Below, piece by piece: positions 54,647-64,000 of a stretch of 64,000 nt of DNA. The notes beneath the pieces were generated by a model. That model ran no database searches, was not told where the DNA came from, and was given only the letters and a program-made list of their open reading frames with translations. The position numbers and the translations under genes were made by a program. Origin of the DNA: Marvania coccoides. Lineage: Eukaryota > Chlorophyta > Trebouxiophyceae > Chlorellales > Chlorellaceae. The stretch lies in the NCBI GenBank assembly GCA_963854735.1, contig OY978098.1:2306001-2370000 (forward strand), written 5' to 3'. Numbering within the stretch: the first letter of the stretch is position 1; each line of letters starts with the position of its first letter.

Positions 54647-55582
54647 TCAAGATACCAACGACCCATCCCGCCTAGCTTGCCGCTGCGCCCTTGCCGCTAC
54701 ACCGTCCTCTGCCGGCCTTTTCCTTGTAGCCTCCTCCTTGATGAGCGCCCGCTCGATGGACCTCAACACCACCTTTCGACGCTGCAGCGCCACCACCCGC
54801 CGCGCCAGCTCCGCTTCCGCTACGCTCCGAGGGAACTCTCGCCGTGCCGACCTCCCGAGATCTTGAACCCACGCTGCCGCCTGCTGCATTTCGTCATCTG
54901 CCCCCAGCCGCGCGCCCTCCGCCGCCGCCACAGCCCGCACCATCTGCTTGGTGTCGCAGACCACACCCTCGGGCGATAAATCGTAAGAAAGCGAGTCCAC
55001 CTCCGCTGCAATTCCAGGGGGCAGTGCCGGCTGCGTGCGGGCGCGAATCCTCTCGATCTTCAGCACGTAGGACTTCCACCCAGCCGGCAAGCCGTTTGAA
55101 GCGGCATTTTTCCCGCTAGGCGCTGCCTTTTCCTCCTCTGGCGCTGCTGTACCTCTGCTGGTCCGAGCCCTCCTCCTCGCCATCATGCCCACCCCGTCGC
55201 TGTGCCCCACAAACGCCGCCCTGCCATACTCATTGGCGGTCGAAGCCGGTGTGCGCTTCGCTCTGGGGGCTGTGGCGGGCGCGGTTGATTTTTTTGGAGG
55301 CTTTCTGGTATGCTGTCTGGTAGTGGCCGCAACCGGTTCCTCTTGCTCCTCCTCCTCCTCCTCGCTGCCATCCTCGTCGACCTCAGGCCACACCCGGGTG
55401 TCAAAACCCTCCGGCTGGGGGTCTTTGTAGGTCCAGCCTTCGCCAGAGGGGATGGGCTCGACCTTGGCGCCCGCTACTTGCCACTTCGCCGCTGCCTCCG
55501 CCTCTCGGGGGCCCAGCGCGCCGCTTAGGATGTCATCAAACGTCAACACCTGGTCGGTGATCAACGCCGCAGGGTTGAACAT
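54647..55582 (-). CDS. charged low-complexity protein of unknown function
   Basis: A single-exon GC-rich gene encoding 311 residues from the ATG at 55582 (MFNPAALITDQVL). The open frame extends a few codons further 5', but only to a TTG. I do not recognise it. Visible features are an N-terminal folded-looking part (LTFDDILSGALGPREAEAAAKW), an acidic run (EDGSEEEEEEQEE), a long basic Ala/Pro/Thr-rich stretch with KPPKKS and MARRRARTSRG, and a C-terminal helix-rich, Arg-rich region (ARRVVALQRRKVVLRSIERAL). The pattern fits a nuclear or nucleic-acid-associated protein, but that is inference. It is divergent from the RluA gene. Confidence 0.6.
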   Translation of the reverse strand: MFNPAALITDQVLTFDDILSGALGPREAEAAAKWQVAGAKVEPIPSGEGWTYKDPQPEGFDTRVWPEVDEDGSEEEEEEQEEPVAATTRQHTRKPPKKSTAPATAPRAKRTPASTANEYGRAAFVGHSDGVGMMARRRARTSRGTAAPEEEKAAPSGKNAASNGLPAGWKSYVLKIERIRARTQPALPPGIAAEVDSLSYDLSPEGVVCDTKQMVRAVAAAEGARLGADDEMQQAAAWVQDLGRSARREFPRSVAEAELARRVVALQRRKVVLRSIERALIKEEATRKRPAEDGVAARAQRQARRDGSLVS

Positions 55583-56086
55583 CGTCGTGGGGCTCTCTCT
55601 CAATCAAATTTGAAATCTTTTAATTTATGTGTGACAAAAAGCAGTAGAGGAGTATGATGTTGCCTTTCAGCACCTCTCTCCTTAATAAAATACGGGTAGC
55701 GATTATATAAAAATTAAACAGTTGCGTTTCGCGAGACGAGGTTCAGACTATAGAGTCGAGCAAAAATGGAAGAGTTTCATTCACTAAGTAAGACTCTTCA
55801 CGCCTGGTTTATAATTTATTATATCAGTGTTTTACGTTCTCTATATACTGCCCCATTAAAGAGTGAAACAGCCCTTCTCCATTTTGTGTATAAATATAAT
55901 CATCAATTAAAGGGATAATTAATTGCGCATTTGCAGCTGTCGCACGTTAAAAAAATATTTAAAATTCTGCATTTCATTGTAGCGCTACCATTCCTCGAAT
56001 CATTCCACCACTGACTCGTAGCTCAATTACAGTCACAATGGAGCAGCCTTGAGCAGGCTGCGGCGCTCTTCCAGATCCCAACTACC
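55583..56086. promoter_or_regulatory. divergent promoter region
   Basis: 504 bp of AT-rich sequence between the unknown protein (minus) and the RluA-family gene (plus). Both promoters should lie here. A 7-bp inverted repeat (GAAGAGT/ACTCTTC) occurs near 55770-55800; its significance is doubtful. Confidence 0.45.
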
Positions 56087-57557
56087 ATGCATTTTGCAAT
56101 GACAAGAACTTGCATGAGGCTAGCCGCCACCCAAACCTTGCCTCGCCACCTCCCAGCTCGCTTTTTTTTTGGGGCACCGCTGGCCGTCCGCCGACACTTT
56201 TCATTACGTTCTCTCGCTTCTAAAGCCGCGCAACTAGTCGCCAACGACCGCCTCCCCGCCCCTCAAGAGTGCCCTTCCTGCGGGCAGCAGTGTTTCAAGT
56301 TTAGCGTTCTTCACCGCCACATCCAGCGGTGCTGCCCTGACCTGCTCAGAGGCCTGCCAGACGTCGGAGCAGCCGAAGGTGAAGCGCTGACGCTGTGGAG
56401 CAGTGAAGCCAGGGCTCAAGAGACTGCCATGCGAGAGCAAGCGGTGAGAAAATGTGTAGCTGTAATTTAATTTAATATATGATGTAAACATATTTTTTTC
56501 ACCTAAACTTATCTCTGCTTCTAAAAACAATGTAGCTAATTGTCGCATTTCGACAACGAGACGCCGCCGACACCCCTCTGCGGCAAGGACCTGCCGAAAT
56601 TGCAGCAGTTCTCAACGTTTCGGAGCTCCGCGCTGAGCAGCTGCTCAAGGCCGCCATGCGGGCCGTGCCTCTGGCTGCAGACTACGACCCCATCGACGTA
56701 GTCTTCGAAGACCCCGATTTCATTGCCGTGAACAAGCCTCCAGGCGTAATCACGGCCCCTAAGCATAGATATGTTGGTGGGAGTATGGTCAACAGAATAA
56801 TTGGCGCCAAAGGGCTGGAACCCGCGGTGCTGCACCGCCTAGACATGTACACTTCTGGGGTGGTGATGTTTGCTAAAGCGCGAGACGTTGTGCCTGCTGT
56901 GCATGCTCAATTTCGGCAAAAGACGGCGAAGAAAATCTACCTGGCTCTGGTGGCAGGGGTGCCATCGTGGTCGACGCTAGAGGTGGACGCGCCCATCGGT
57001 CACAGCGATATTGAGAAGTGAGTGAGGAAGCGGAGTCCTTTTTCTTAGCGAGTGGCTGGTAAAATACATTTTCAGCTGAGTGAAAAGTATACTTTTATTT
57101 CGCGGAAGAGTTAAAAATTTTGCGCATTTTGTGCAGGGTTGCGCGGTGCGTGAAGGACGACGGCAAGCCTGCGATCACCAGGTTCACGGTAGTGGAAGCT
57201 GCGCCTGAGGCATGCTTGGCTGTCGGTCTCCCCGCCTGCTGCGCCTCGGCGGATACAGCAGCAACAAAGAAAGGCGCCGCGTTGATTCTGTGCGAGCCGT
57301 TGACCGGGAGAACGCACCAAATTCGGGTGCATCTGGCGCACGTGGGGCATGCAATCCTGGGTGACGATTTGTATGGACTTACGGGACCGTGGTTGGATCG
57401 GCAGGCCCTGCATGCCCTGCGATTGACTTTGCAGCACCCCAGGACGCAAGGCACGCTATCAGTCACTGCGCCGCTGCCTGAAGACATTCAAAGGGCCCTG
57501 GAGATGGTGGGGTTAGGCGGCGCTGGCGAGAATGCCTCAATTTTCCAGCACCAATGA
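56087..57557 (+). CDS. RluA-family RNA pseudouridine synthase, organelle-targeted, with N-terminal zinc motif
   Basis: A 419-residue protein from three exons (56087-56443, 56536-57017, 57137-57557). The leader is Arg/Leu/Ala-rich and suits mitochondrial or plastid import. Residues ~60-85 hold a C2HC-like motif (CPSCGQQC, then HRHIQRCC). The catalytic domain reads VNKPPGVITAP, then HRLDMYTSGVV with nucleophile D212, KIYLALVAGVP, and GRTHQIRVHLAHVGHAILGD, which are the standard RluA motifs. These enzymes isomerise uridine in rRNA or tRNA. The target RNA cannot be told from sequence. Converges on ATG16 with 139 bp between stops. Confidence 0.88.
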
Positions 57558-57696
57558 TTCATTGTACACTTTTATTTTATATACCATACAAAATCAAATT
57601 TGGCTATTCAATTCTTGGGTGAAATATAGTACAACTAATGAGAAAAATTGAATAATGCTCTGCAACGAAATACAACGAAATGACAGGAAGCTAAAA

Positions 57697-59583
57697 TCAC
57701 TTCTCGGAATTGATCTCCGGCGTGCCCCAGAACGTCACCCCTCCCAGCCGATCGCTGGTCACCAGCGGTAGCCCGGCAGGGCTCCACGCGCAAGCCACCA
57801 CCGCCGCCGACTGCTGCTCCTTTGGCGCCGTTTTCGGCTGGCGCAGACACTTTTGCGCGGAGTTGTCGCCCCCGGCAGCTTCCAGACTCCACAGATTGAC
57901 CGAGCCGTCTTCTGAACCGCCCACGACGTGGTGCCCTGACGGACTGAAGGCCGGGGTCGCCCATGGGGAGTGCTCCACCCTGAACGAGTCCGCACTGAGC
58001 CTGTGGGTAACAGCAAAGGTGCGGGTGTCGACCACGCTGAGCACGCTGTCCCGCCCGCACGTGACCACCTTTCCTCCCGCCAGCGCCGCTACCACAGAAA
58101 AGATTTCCTTCCCCGCGTGGATCTCCACCTCCCGGGCTGGGTCGCTGCGCTGGCTGCGCTGGTCCCAGAATCGAAGCTTGCCGTCGACGTGGGCAGAAAC
58201 AACCAACCCAGAGTCCACCATAACCGCAACTCGGCGGGGGTTGGAAGGCACGCGGAAGGTGCGCACGCACTCCGCCCTCCCCAGCTTCCAGATTTTTATG
58301 CTGCGGTCAGGGGAGGCGGCGCAGGTGATGGCAATGTCGGCATCTGCAGGGCTGGTAATCACGCCGTTGACCTTTCCGATGTGGCCTGTGAGGGCCTTGA
58401 CGAGGCGCCCCGAGCGACAGTCCCACAATCGCACCGCCTTGTCCTCTGCGCCCAGCACTGCCTTGCCGTCGAGGGTGAATGCCACGCCATTGACGCCCTC
58501 AGAGGAGCCCTGCAAGATAATATCGAAATAGAAATATATAAGAGAATGAATTAGAAACTTAGGCACGAAAAATATATCAAAACGCATCAAATTTCTTCGT
58601 TAAAGAAAATGACAAAATTGAGCGTAAAAAAAGAAGAGGCTTAGATAGCGCTGCTGGCTTACCCTGAGCTCAGAAGTGACCACGCCTCGGGCCACGTCCC
58701 AAAGTCTCACGGTACGGTCCGCCCCGCAGGTGGCCAGCGCCGAGCCTTGAGCGTTGAACGTCATACCCCAGCACCCACCAGAATGAACGTTCCTGGCGCA
58801 ACGCAGTGCCACGGTGGGCAACGCCGCGCCGCCCACCGCCTCCGCCGCAGCGTTCAGCCGCCGCGCCGACTCTTCGCCCACGCTGGCCCCTGCTTCGCGT
58901 GCTGCGCTGGCCCGTGCTGCCGCGATCACGCTGGCTGCCTGCCGTCGAGCATCCACTACCATGTCCTCGCACAGCTTGGCCGTTTCGTTCATGCGCACCA
59001 TTTCCGCGTCTTTCATCGCCAACAGTCGATCCACAAAATCGCGGTTCTCGTCCTCTAGTCCTGCAATTTTTAATGACATTTCTTCAACCTCCGTTGTTCT
59101 CGCCTCCAGCTCTTTTGTGGACAGGTCGCGGGCCGCCGCCAGCCGGGAGACGTCCGCCCGCAGACTCCGAATCTCTACCAGCAGCCGCTGCTGCTCCTCC
59201 CGCGCGTGGTCCAGCCCTGCTGCCTGCTGGGCGTTCAGATTTCGCACGACCTCCAGCTGCTGCAACGCCGTCGCCTGACCCTCCGAGGCAGCGCCCTTCT
59301 CTTTGTAGGCTTCGAGGAGCTCGGCCTGCAGGGCAGCTGCGCGGGAGAGCGCCTCCTCCAGCTCAGCAGCTGAGGCTGACGAGTGTCGGGCGTCCTCGAC
59401 AGAACGCAGCAGGGAGTCGTTTTCCAGCCGCAGCTCGCCGGCTTCGCGGTCCAGCTGGGCATTGCGTACCTCCAGCTCGCGAATGCGGTGCTGGCATTGG
59501 AGGTAGTCTGCGACAAGGCCAGCAAACGATGAGGATTTCTGGTGCGCTGCGAGCAGCTGATCGCGCACGCTTGGGCCGCCCAT
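57697..59583 (-). CDS. ATG16: ATG16, autophagy E3-like complex subunit
   Basis: A 577-residue protein in two exons (59583-58663, 58509-57697). A long coiled coil (residues ~30-200, e.g. CQHRIRELEVRNAQLDREAG) precedes a C-terminal seven-bladed WD40 propeller (CGADRTVRLWDVARG, LWDCRSGRLVKALTGHIGKV, GSEDGSVNLWSLE). ATG16 binds ATG5-ATG12 and directs ATG8 lipidation to the forming autophagosome. The WD40 form is the plant and animal type. The open frame extends 5' to a TTG at 59628, with the sequence HALIIALHDLM upstream of the first ATG, so a short upstream exon carrying the true start is possible. Confidence 0.87.
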
Positions 59584-60319
59584 CAGGTCATGTAGTGCAA
59601 TGATCAATGCGTGATTCAAGCGGTTCAATTGACGCCCTCGCTGGTTGAAGCGCTTGCGCTTGAATTTTTAAAATTTTGGCAATCGAAAAACCGTGCCATT
59701 CGAGGCTTTAAAGCCTCTCAGCAATCAATTAATGTTCAGTGTATTTTAATGGCTTTTGTGGAGGTGTCTCCCGCTCAGTACTTGGCTTCAGTTGCAAATA
59801 TTGTTGCCACACAATATTTCAAATTTTTGGTTTTTTGGTTGGTGGTTTTGGTTTGGTTTTTGGTTGAATAATTATATATAATTAAATTTGGTTTTTTCCT
59901 TGGTTTGCTTAGGCTGTTTTATTTATTTATTCAAAAGCATATCTAGTTTGTTGGCGTTTCCTTCGCATACTTATGCACCCATTTTATCAACATCTCTTCT
60001 TAAATAACCCTTTGCCGCTTCCGCTCTCTCTCATAAACAAACCATGGCTGGCATCACGAGCATCATACGTGTGCGTGCTAGACTTTACTAATAAAGCTAT
60101 TTTTATCTTGAAAGAAAGAAAAAGTAGAAAGAAATTATTTAGGTTTGGAAAAAATTAAGCATGAATTGTGCACAAAAAATTATGGTTACCAGAGGCAAGC
60201 AAGGTTACCCTCGGACTAAGCTTATTGTAAGCACATATGAAACGAAACAATAGTCAACAATTCTTTGTCGTTGGTTGATATTTCCGGCGCACTTCACTTT
60301 AATAAAAGTATTAAATAAG
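59584..60319. other. 736-bp intergenic region
   Basis: AT-rich spacer between ATG16 and the next minus-strand gene. It contains a T/G-rich run of TTTGG-type repeats at about 59828-59868, read towards the ATG16 promoter. No gene is seen. Confidence 0.55.
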
Positions 60320-62267
60320 TTAAGTAGATGCACTCGAATCCAGTGGAAGGGTGCAGCACTGAAAACGGCCCAGTGCTTCATGCACCTCAGGTATCGTTGT
60401 GATGGGCATGAGCAGCTCAGACAGCTTAGCTTGAGTGAAAAAGGCCGCCCGAAGGGATGCATCGTCTTCCCCGTAGGTGACAAGGAACTTGTCCGTCCCA
60501 ATCCTTTGCAAGCCTGTAGGAACAATGAAACCGCGGTGAATGCTGGAGGCATGTTCGCCATTTGGCGGAGCGAGCACTGGCGGCTTGAGGCAGTTGCTGA
60601 TGTGCGTGAGGAGGTGCGGCTTATGAGCCCCATATCTGCAAGCAGAACAAGAGAACAAATAAATAAAAATAGTCGTTCATTCCCGTCGAAAAAAATTGGC
60701 AAATGAGGTTGCATGGCGGTAAAAAAACCGCCGGGAATTTGAGGAAAAAAATAATTATTATTTTCCACTTGCCTGTAGAAGAACATAAAATGCTCATTCT
60801 CATTGTGGCCTTCACCATTCATCCCGCGGAAGTTATAGCTCACGCGGCCTGTAGATCCGTTGACAGGCAGCTCAGGGTCCACCTCGTGCCACAGCTTGGC
60901 GGGACTCACAATGTGGCCCACGCCCAGCCAGCTATCGCCGTCCCTGACGTGCGGCGTTCCGCCGGAGAACCGAAACTGCGCGCCGCTGAACCGGTTTTGA
61001 AATTCGAAGAAGAAAGGAATCTCAAGTTCCATGTCGAACCGTGGGTGGGGCGCTGGGTGGGTGTAGTTCTTCCACCGCAGCAGGCCATGCGGGTGAAAAG
61101 TGGGGTACATTGTGTACGACATTGTAGTGCTTCCGTCCCAGGGCAGCCAGTTCTTTTCAGCGCGTCCCTTTCCGCTATTGTCTAGACCCCGCTCCTTGTG
61201 GCGCAGCGGCAGCAGCACCGCCGGCTGCAGCTCAATGTCGAATTGACTCATATCTGCTCGAAGTTTTGTGACGTCGACGCGAGACACGTACATCGCCTCC
61301 TTTTCGTGCTGCCTGCTGCTCGTTCCATCGGACGACAGCGCCGCGTGCGCCAAAAAAATAGAGCCCGTTTCGTTGCGGAACAGTTTCCCATTGAACTTCA
61401 TCTTCATCCGGTCTAAAGTCTCCATGTGGTGTTTGTAAGCCAGCAGCCGGCGGGGTCTTCCTGTCGTGCTGTCATGGACGATGAGGGCTGACACCAAGAA
61501 TTCCTTGAAATTCAGCACATCGCCGTCCCATCGGTGTGCACGGTCGCAGCTCGGCGTTCCTTCCACATGAAAAGCCTGAACCACCCTGCAATAAAAACAC
61601 ATAAATGCATTATTTTATTTTATACCTAAGTAGATATATAATTACAAAGGCAAGTGGACCAGCATTGGTATGCTAGTAGAAAGTCGATAGAAATGTAGTA
61701 CTAAGCAGTGAGTACAAGCTAGTCTCTGTTTCCTAGAAAATTTTACAAATGCTGCAAGAGGTGAGTTGCAGAATTCACCAGAGATAAATGTCCATGTGGT
61801 AGCGAACAAACGCCGGGTTGGAAAGGCATGCGCTTTTCATAGTGCTGGGTAGAATGGCGGCAATGATTCCAGTACCAGCATCCCACGCAGCCACCCCGCC
61901 GCTGGGCAGTGCGCACTGGGGGTGTGCACCCGAGGTCGTCTGCCGCACAAAAGAAGGGATTGGGGCGGCAGGATTTGAATGGGGAAGCGTGGAAAGTGTT
62001 TTATAGTACATGACGGAGAGGAGGATGGCCAGGAGAGTACACAGCGTGCGAAACCGTGGGAAAATGGATCGTATCTTGGCAAGATTCCTGCGTAAGAGTA
62101 AAATATTAAAATATTTGGAGATGGTAGTTTCTAGTAATAATTCCTCAGAAAAGGAAAAAAATGCTTTCATAAAATCCTGGGCATATAATAAAAAAAGAAA
62201 TTGCCGCCAACGCTCACCACGCCAATTTCTTGCGAGAGCGCTTTGGATGCTGAGAGCGCCACTGCAT
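60320..62267 (-). CDS. type II membrane protein with a GH130-like catalytic region (putative Golgi glycan enzyme)
   Basis: A 495-residue protein from four exons (62267-62218, 62087-61779, 61585-60773, 60635-60320). The N-terminus is a short basic tail (MQWRSQHPKRSRKK), then a membrane segment (TLCTLLAILLSVMYY) and a Pro/Ser-rich stem, the layout of a Golgi type II enzyme. The lumenal part has AEKNWLPWDG, RFSGGTPHV, SWLGVGH and a late HRGFIVPTGLQ...DKFLVTYGEDD block, resembling five-bladed-propeller glycoside phosphorylases and hydrolases of the GH130 kind. That family link is from memory of motif style and is tentative. The last intron uses a GC donor (60772). Expected role: processing of cell-wall or N-glycans. 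Confidence 0.6.
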
Positions 62268-62928
62268 CTGAGGTGGATACATCCGTGCCGACGTATTTTG
62301 GGGGGGGTCAAAGTGTCTGCCTTATACGTGATATGTGCCTGGTGCTGGCGGTGGAAACGTATATCCTCCTTCTCGCTCACTTGCTGCGCAGCGGTGGACT
62401 ATAACTGTTCACACTCCTGATACGTGTGAACAACAGTGTTGAGTTTGAATCAATTAGCTGCTGCTGCTCAAAATTTCAAGTTATCAAATGTCAAATCTCA
62501 GCAGGATTTCTATATGGTACGCATAAACATGCGTTGATAGTTGAACATGTCTGCTTTAATAAATAATCATTTAATCAACACACAGACCAACGACAGCGAT
62601 ATTTTTGCTCGCAATTCAAAATCGTTTCAAAAAGAAATACACCACTTTTGCCATGACGCCGAGAGGAAGCTCCACACCTTGTTTAATATTTAAAGAATAT
62701 TATGTCCATATGGAAGCCCAGGTGGGCTGGGGAAGACGCATATAAAACATGACAACATGTTTGAAAATTAAAATTATTTATTATTCCCTCTAAAGCTTTG
62801 AAGATTGGATTTTTGTATTTAACGACAAAATTTTATCAGTAACATATTACTAATACAAAGTTAAATACATTTACACATTTATAAATTTAGCGCTTTTCAA
62901 TCTCCTCAATATTTCGTTCGAAATAAAG
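62268..62928. promoter_or_regulatory. divergent intergenic region
   Basis: 661 bp of AT-rich sequence between the Golgi-type gene (minus) and the bestrophin gene (plus), expected to hold both promoters. No other gene is seen. Confidence 0.5.
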
Positions 62929-63518
62929 ATGCCAAACTTAATAAACGACATCAGTCTGCCGGGCATTCGCGTGCAGCGCAACGCTGGAAACGAGTCAATG
63001 GAGCTGCCCACCTCGCCGGTCTGGTGCGGCGCCAAGACGCAGTCGGCGTGGTGGCTCTTTGACACTCCTTCGCTTTTCAACGATCGCGCCTTCACCGATG
63101 CCGACTGGATCAGGCATCACTCATGGATACGCCACGTGCCTGAGCCACCGAGGTTCTTTCTGGTGGTGTTTGGCAGCTGGCCTCTAGTCGCCTGGCAGGT
63201 TTTGATAACTACGGCGTTTGGGCTATATGCCGAGGTATTTGTATTCTTAAAAACGTTTTTCTGTTTCTTTTTTGAAATTTTAACTTTATAAAAATTCCTT
63301 CTTTTGTAACAGCTGCTGCAGCCCAAAGGGTGGCCTGTGTGTGTGAGCACCGCCTACATGCAGCCCTTCCTCCTCCTTTCCTTTGCGCTTTCCTTGCTGC
63401 TGGTGTTCCGCACGAGCTCTTCGTACGATAGGTGGTGGGAGGTGAGAAAGGCCTTTGGCACTATCTACAACTGCCAGAGAAACATCGCCAGACTGGTGAG
63501 TTCCTGGCTGTATTGATG

Positions 63519-63551
<33 letters not shown>

Positions 63552-64000
63552 TGTATATATATATTATTTATTAACCATTAAATTAAAGCGCAGGCGTTGG
63601 CTTACCTGAGCCCAGCTGAGCAGCAATTGAGAGACGAGGTCGTACGGTGGGCTATCGTGCTGTGCGCTGCCTGCTGCACCTTTTTGCGCGATGACACTGC
63701 CTTTTTGGCCCCTTACACAGACGTGCTGACGCCTGAGCAACACAAATGGCTTCGCCGATCGCCGCAGCCGCCCATTGCAGCAGTGCAGGTGATCTCCGCG
63801 CTACTGAGCCGCTCAGAGAGCCTGTCCCCTTTCGGGCGCACCGAAATAGAGCGCCAGCTTGCAGTGTTCGACGTCTCTCTGGGCGCTTGCGAGCGAATTC
63901 GCCTGCAGCCCATTCCCCTCGCGTATACACGCCACACCTCGCGGCTGCTGATTGTCTACTGTAGCTTCCTACCAATGGGGATGTGGGGATACACCCACTG
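62929..64000 (+). CDS. bestrophin-family anion channel, truncated by the window edge
   Basis: Three exons are visible (62929-63234, 63313-63495, 63594 onward, open to the right edge), giving ~298 residues. The family motifs are clear: PPRFFLVVFGSWP before the first membrane helix, LLLVFRTSSSYDRWWEVRKAFG, NCQRNIARL, and IPLAYTRHTSRLLIVY. Bestrophin homologues in green plants and algae act as chloride or bicarbonate channels, often in thylakoid or plastid membranes. There is no long transit peptide: the protein begins MPNLINDISLPGIRVQ. Membership of the UPF0187/VCCN or the LCI11 type cannot be decided here. Confidence 0.9.
63519..63551. repeat. AATC tetranucleotide microsatellite
   Basis: About eight tandem AATC units in the second bestrophin intron. 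Confidence 0.9.

Noticed and set aside
63519..63551. CRISPR-like direct repeats
   Set aside because: This is a simple AATC microsatellite without spacers.

Overview
This is a nuclear segment of a green alga, most likely a chlorophyte; a trebouxiophyte is my guess, and I would not name a genus. The evidence is GC-rich exons split by short AT-rich introns, organelle transit peptides, a RETICULATA-type plastid protein (a green-lineage family), a nuclear mitochondrial uL2, autophagy and vacuolar-sorting genes, and a very large modular type I polyketide synthase (PKS). I rebuilt 17 gene models by joining exons so that frame and conserved motifs continue across each junction. No tRNA, rRNA or CRISPR was seen.

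Layout. 1-16.6 kb is housekeeping: prolyl 4-hydroxylase (+), FGAM synthase (-), RETICULATA-like plastid protein (+), glucose-6-phosphate 1-epimerase-like protein (-), saccharopine-dehydrogenase-like oxidoreductase (+) and VPS18 (+). A short-chain dehydrogenase (-) follows at 16.8-17.8 kb. From 18.1 to 49.2 kb a single minus-strand gene of 16 exons encodes an 8,032-residue PKS with six modules and a terminal thioesterase. From 49.7 kb onward come mitochondrial uL2 (-), a plastid-type FAD oxidoreductase (-), an unrecognised charged protein (-), an RluA pseudouridine synthase (+), ATG16 (-), a type II membrane protein with a GH130-like look (-) and a bestrophin-family channel (+) running off the right edge.

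The PKS has no acyltransferase in any module and no loading domain, so extender units must come in trans and the chain probably arrives from another protein. Gene order is KS-DH-ACP-ACP / KS-DH-KR-ACP-ACP / KS-DH-KR-ACP / KS-dh-KR-ACP / KS-DH-KR-ACP-ACP / KS-dh-KR-ACP-TE, with lower case marking degraded dehydratases. The thioesterase has Cys where its family has Ser.

Intron 11 of the PKS contains a complete Mutator-like transposon (27,517-33,050). It has 34-bp terminal inverted repeats and a perfect 9-bp target duplication. Removing the element and one copy of the duplication leaves a 93-bp intron, the size of its neighbours. The element carries two convergent intact genes: an 833-residue MULE transposase with two SWIM zinc fingers, and a YqaJ-type PD-(D/E)XK nuclease. 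This nuclease-carrying transposon inside an AT-less PKS gene is the most unusual feature here. Six of about 55 introns look like GC-AG introns, which is also high.
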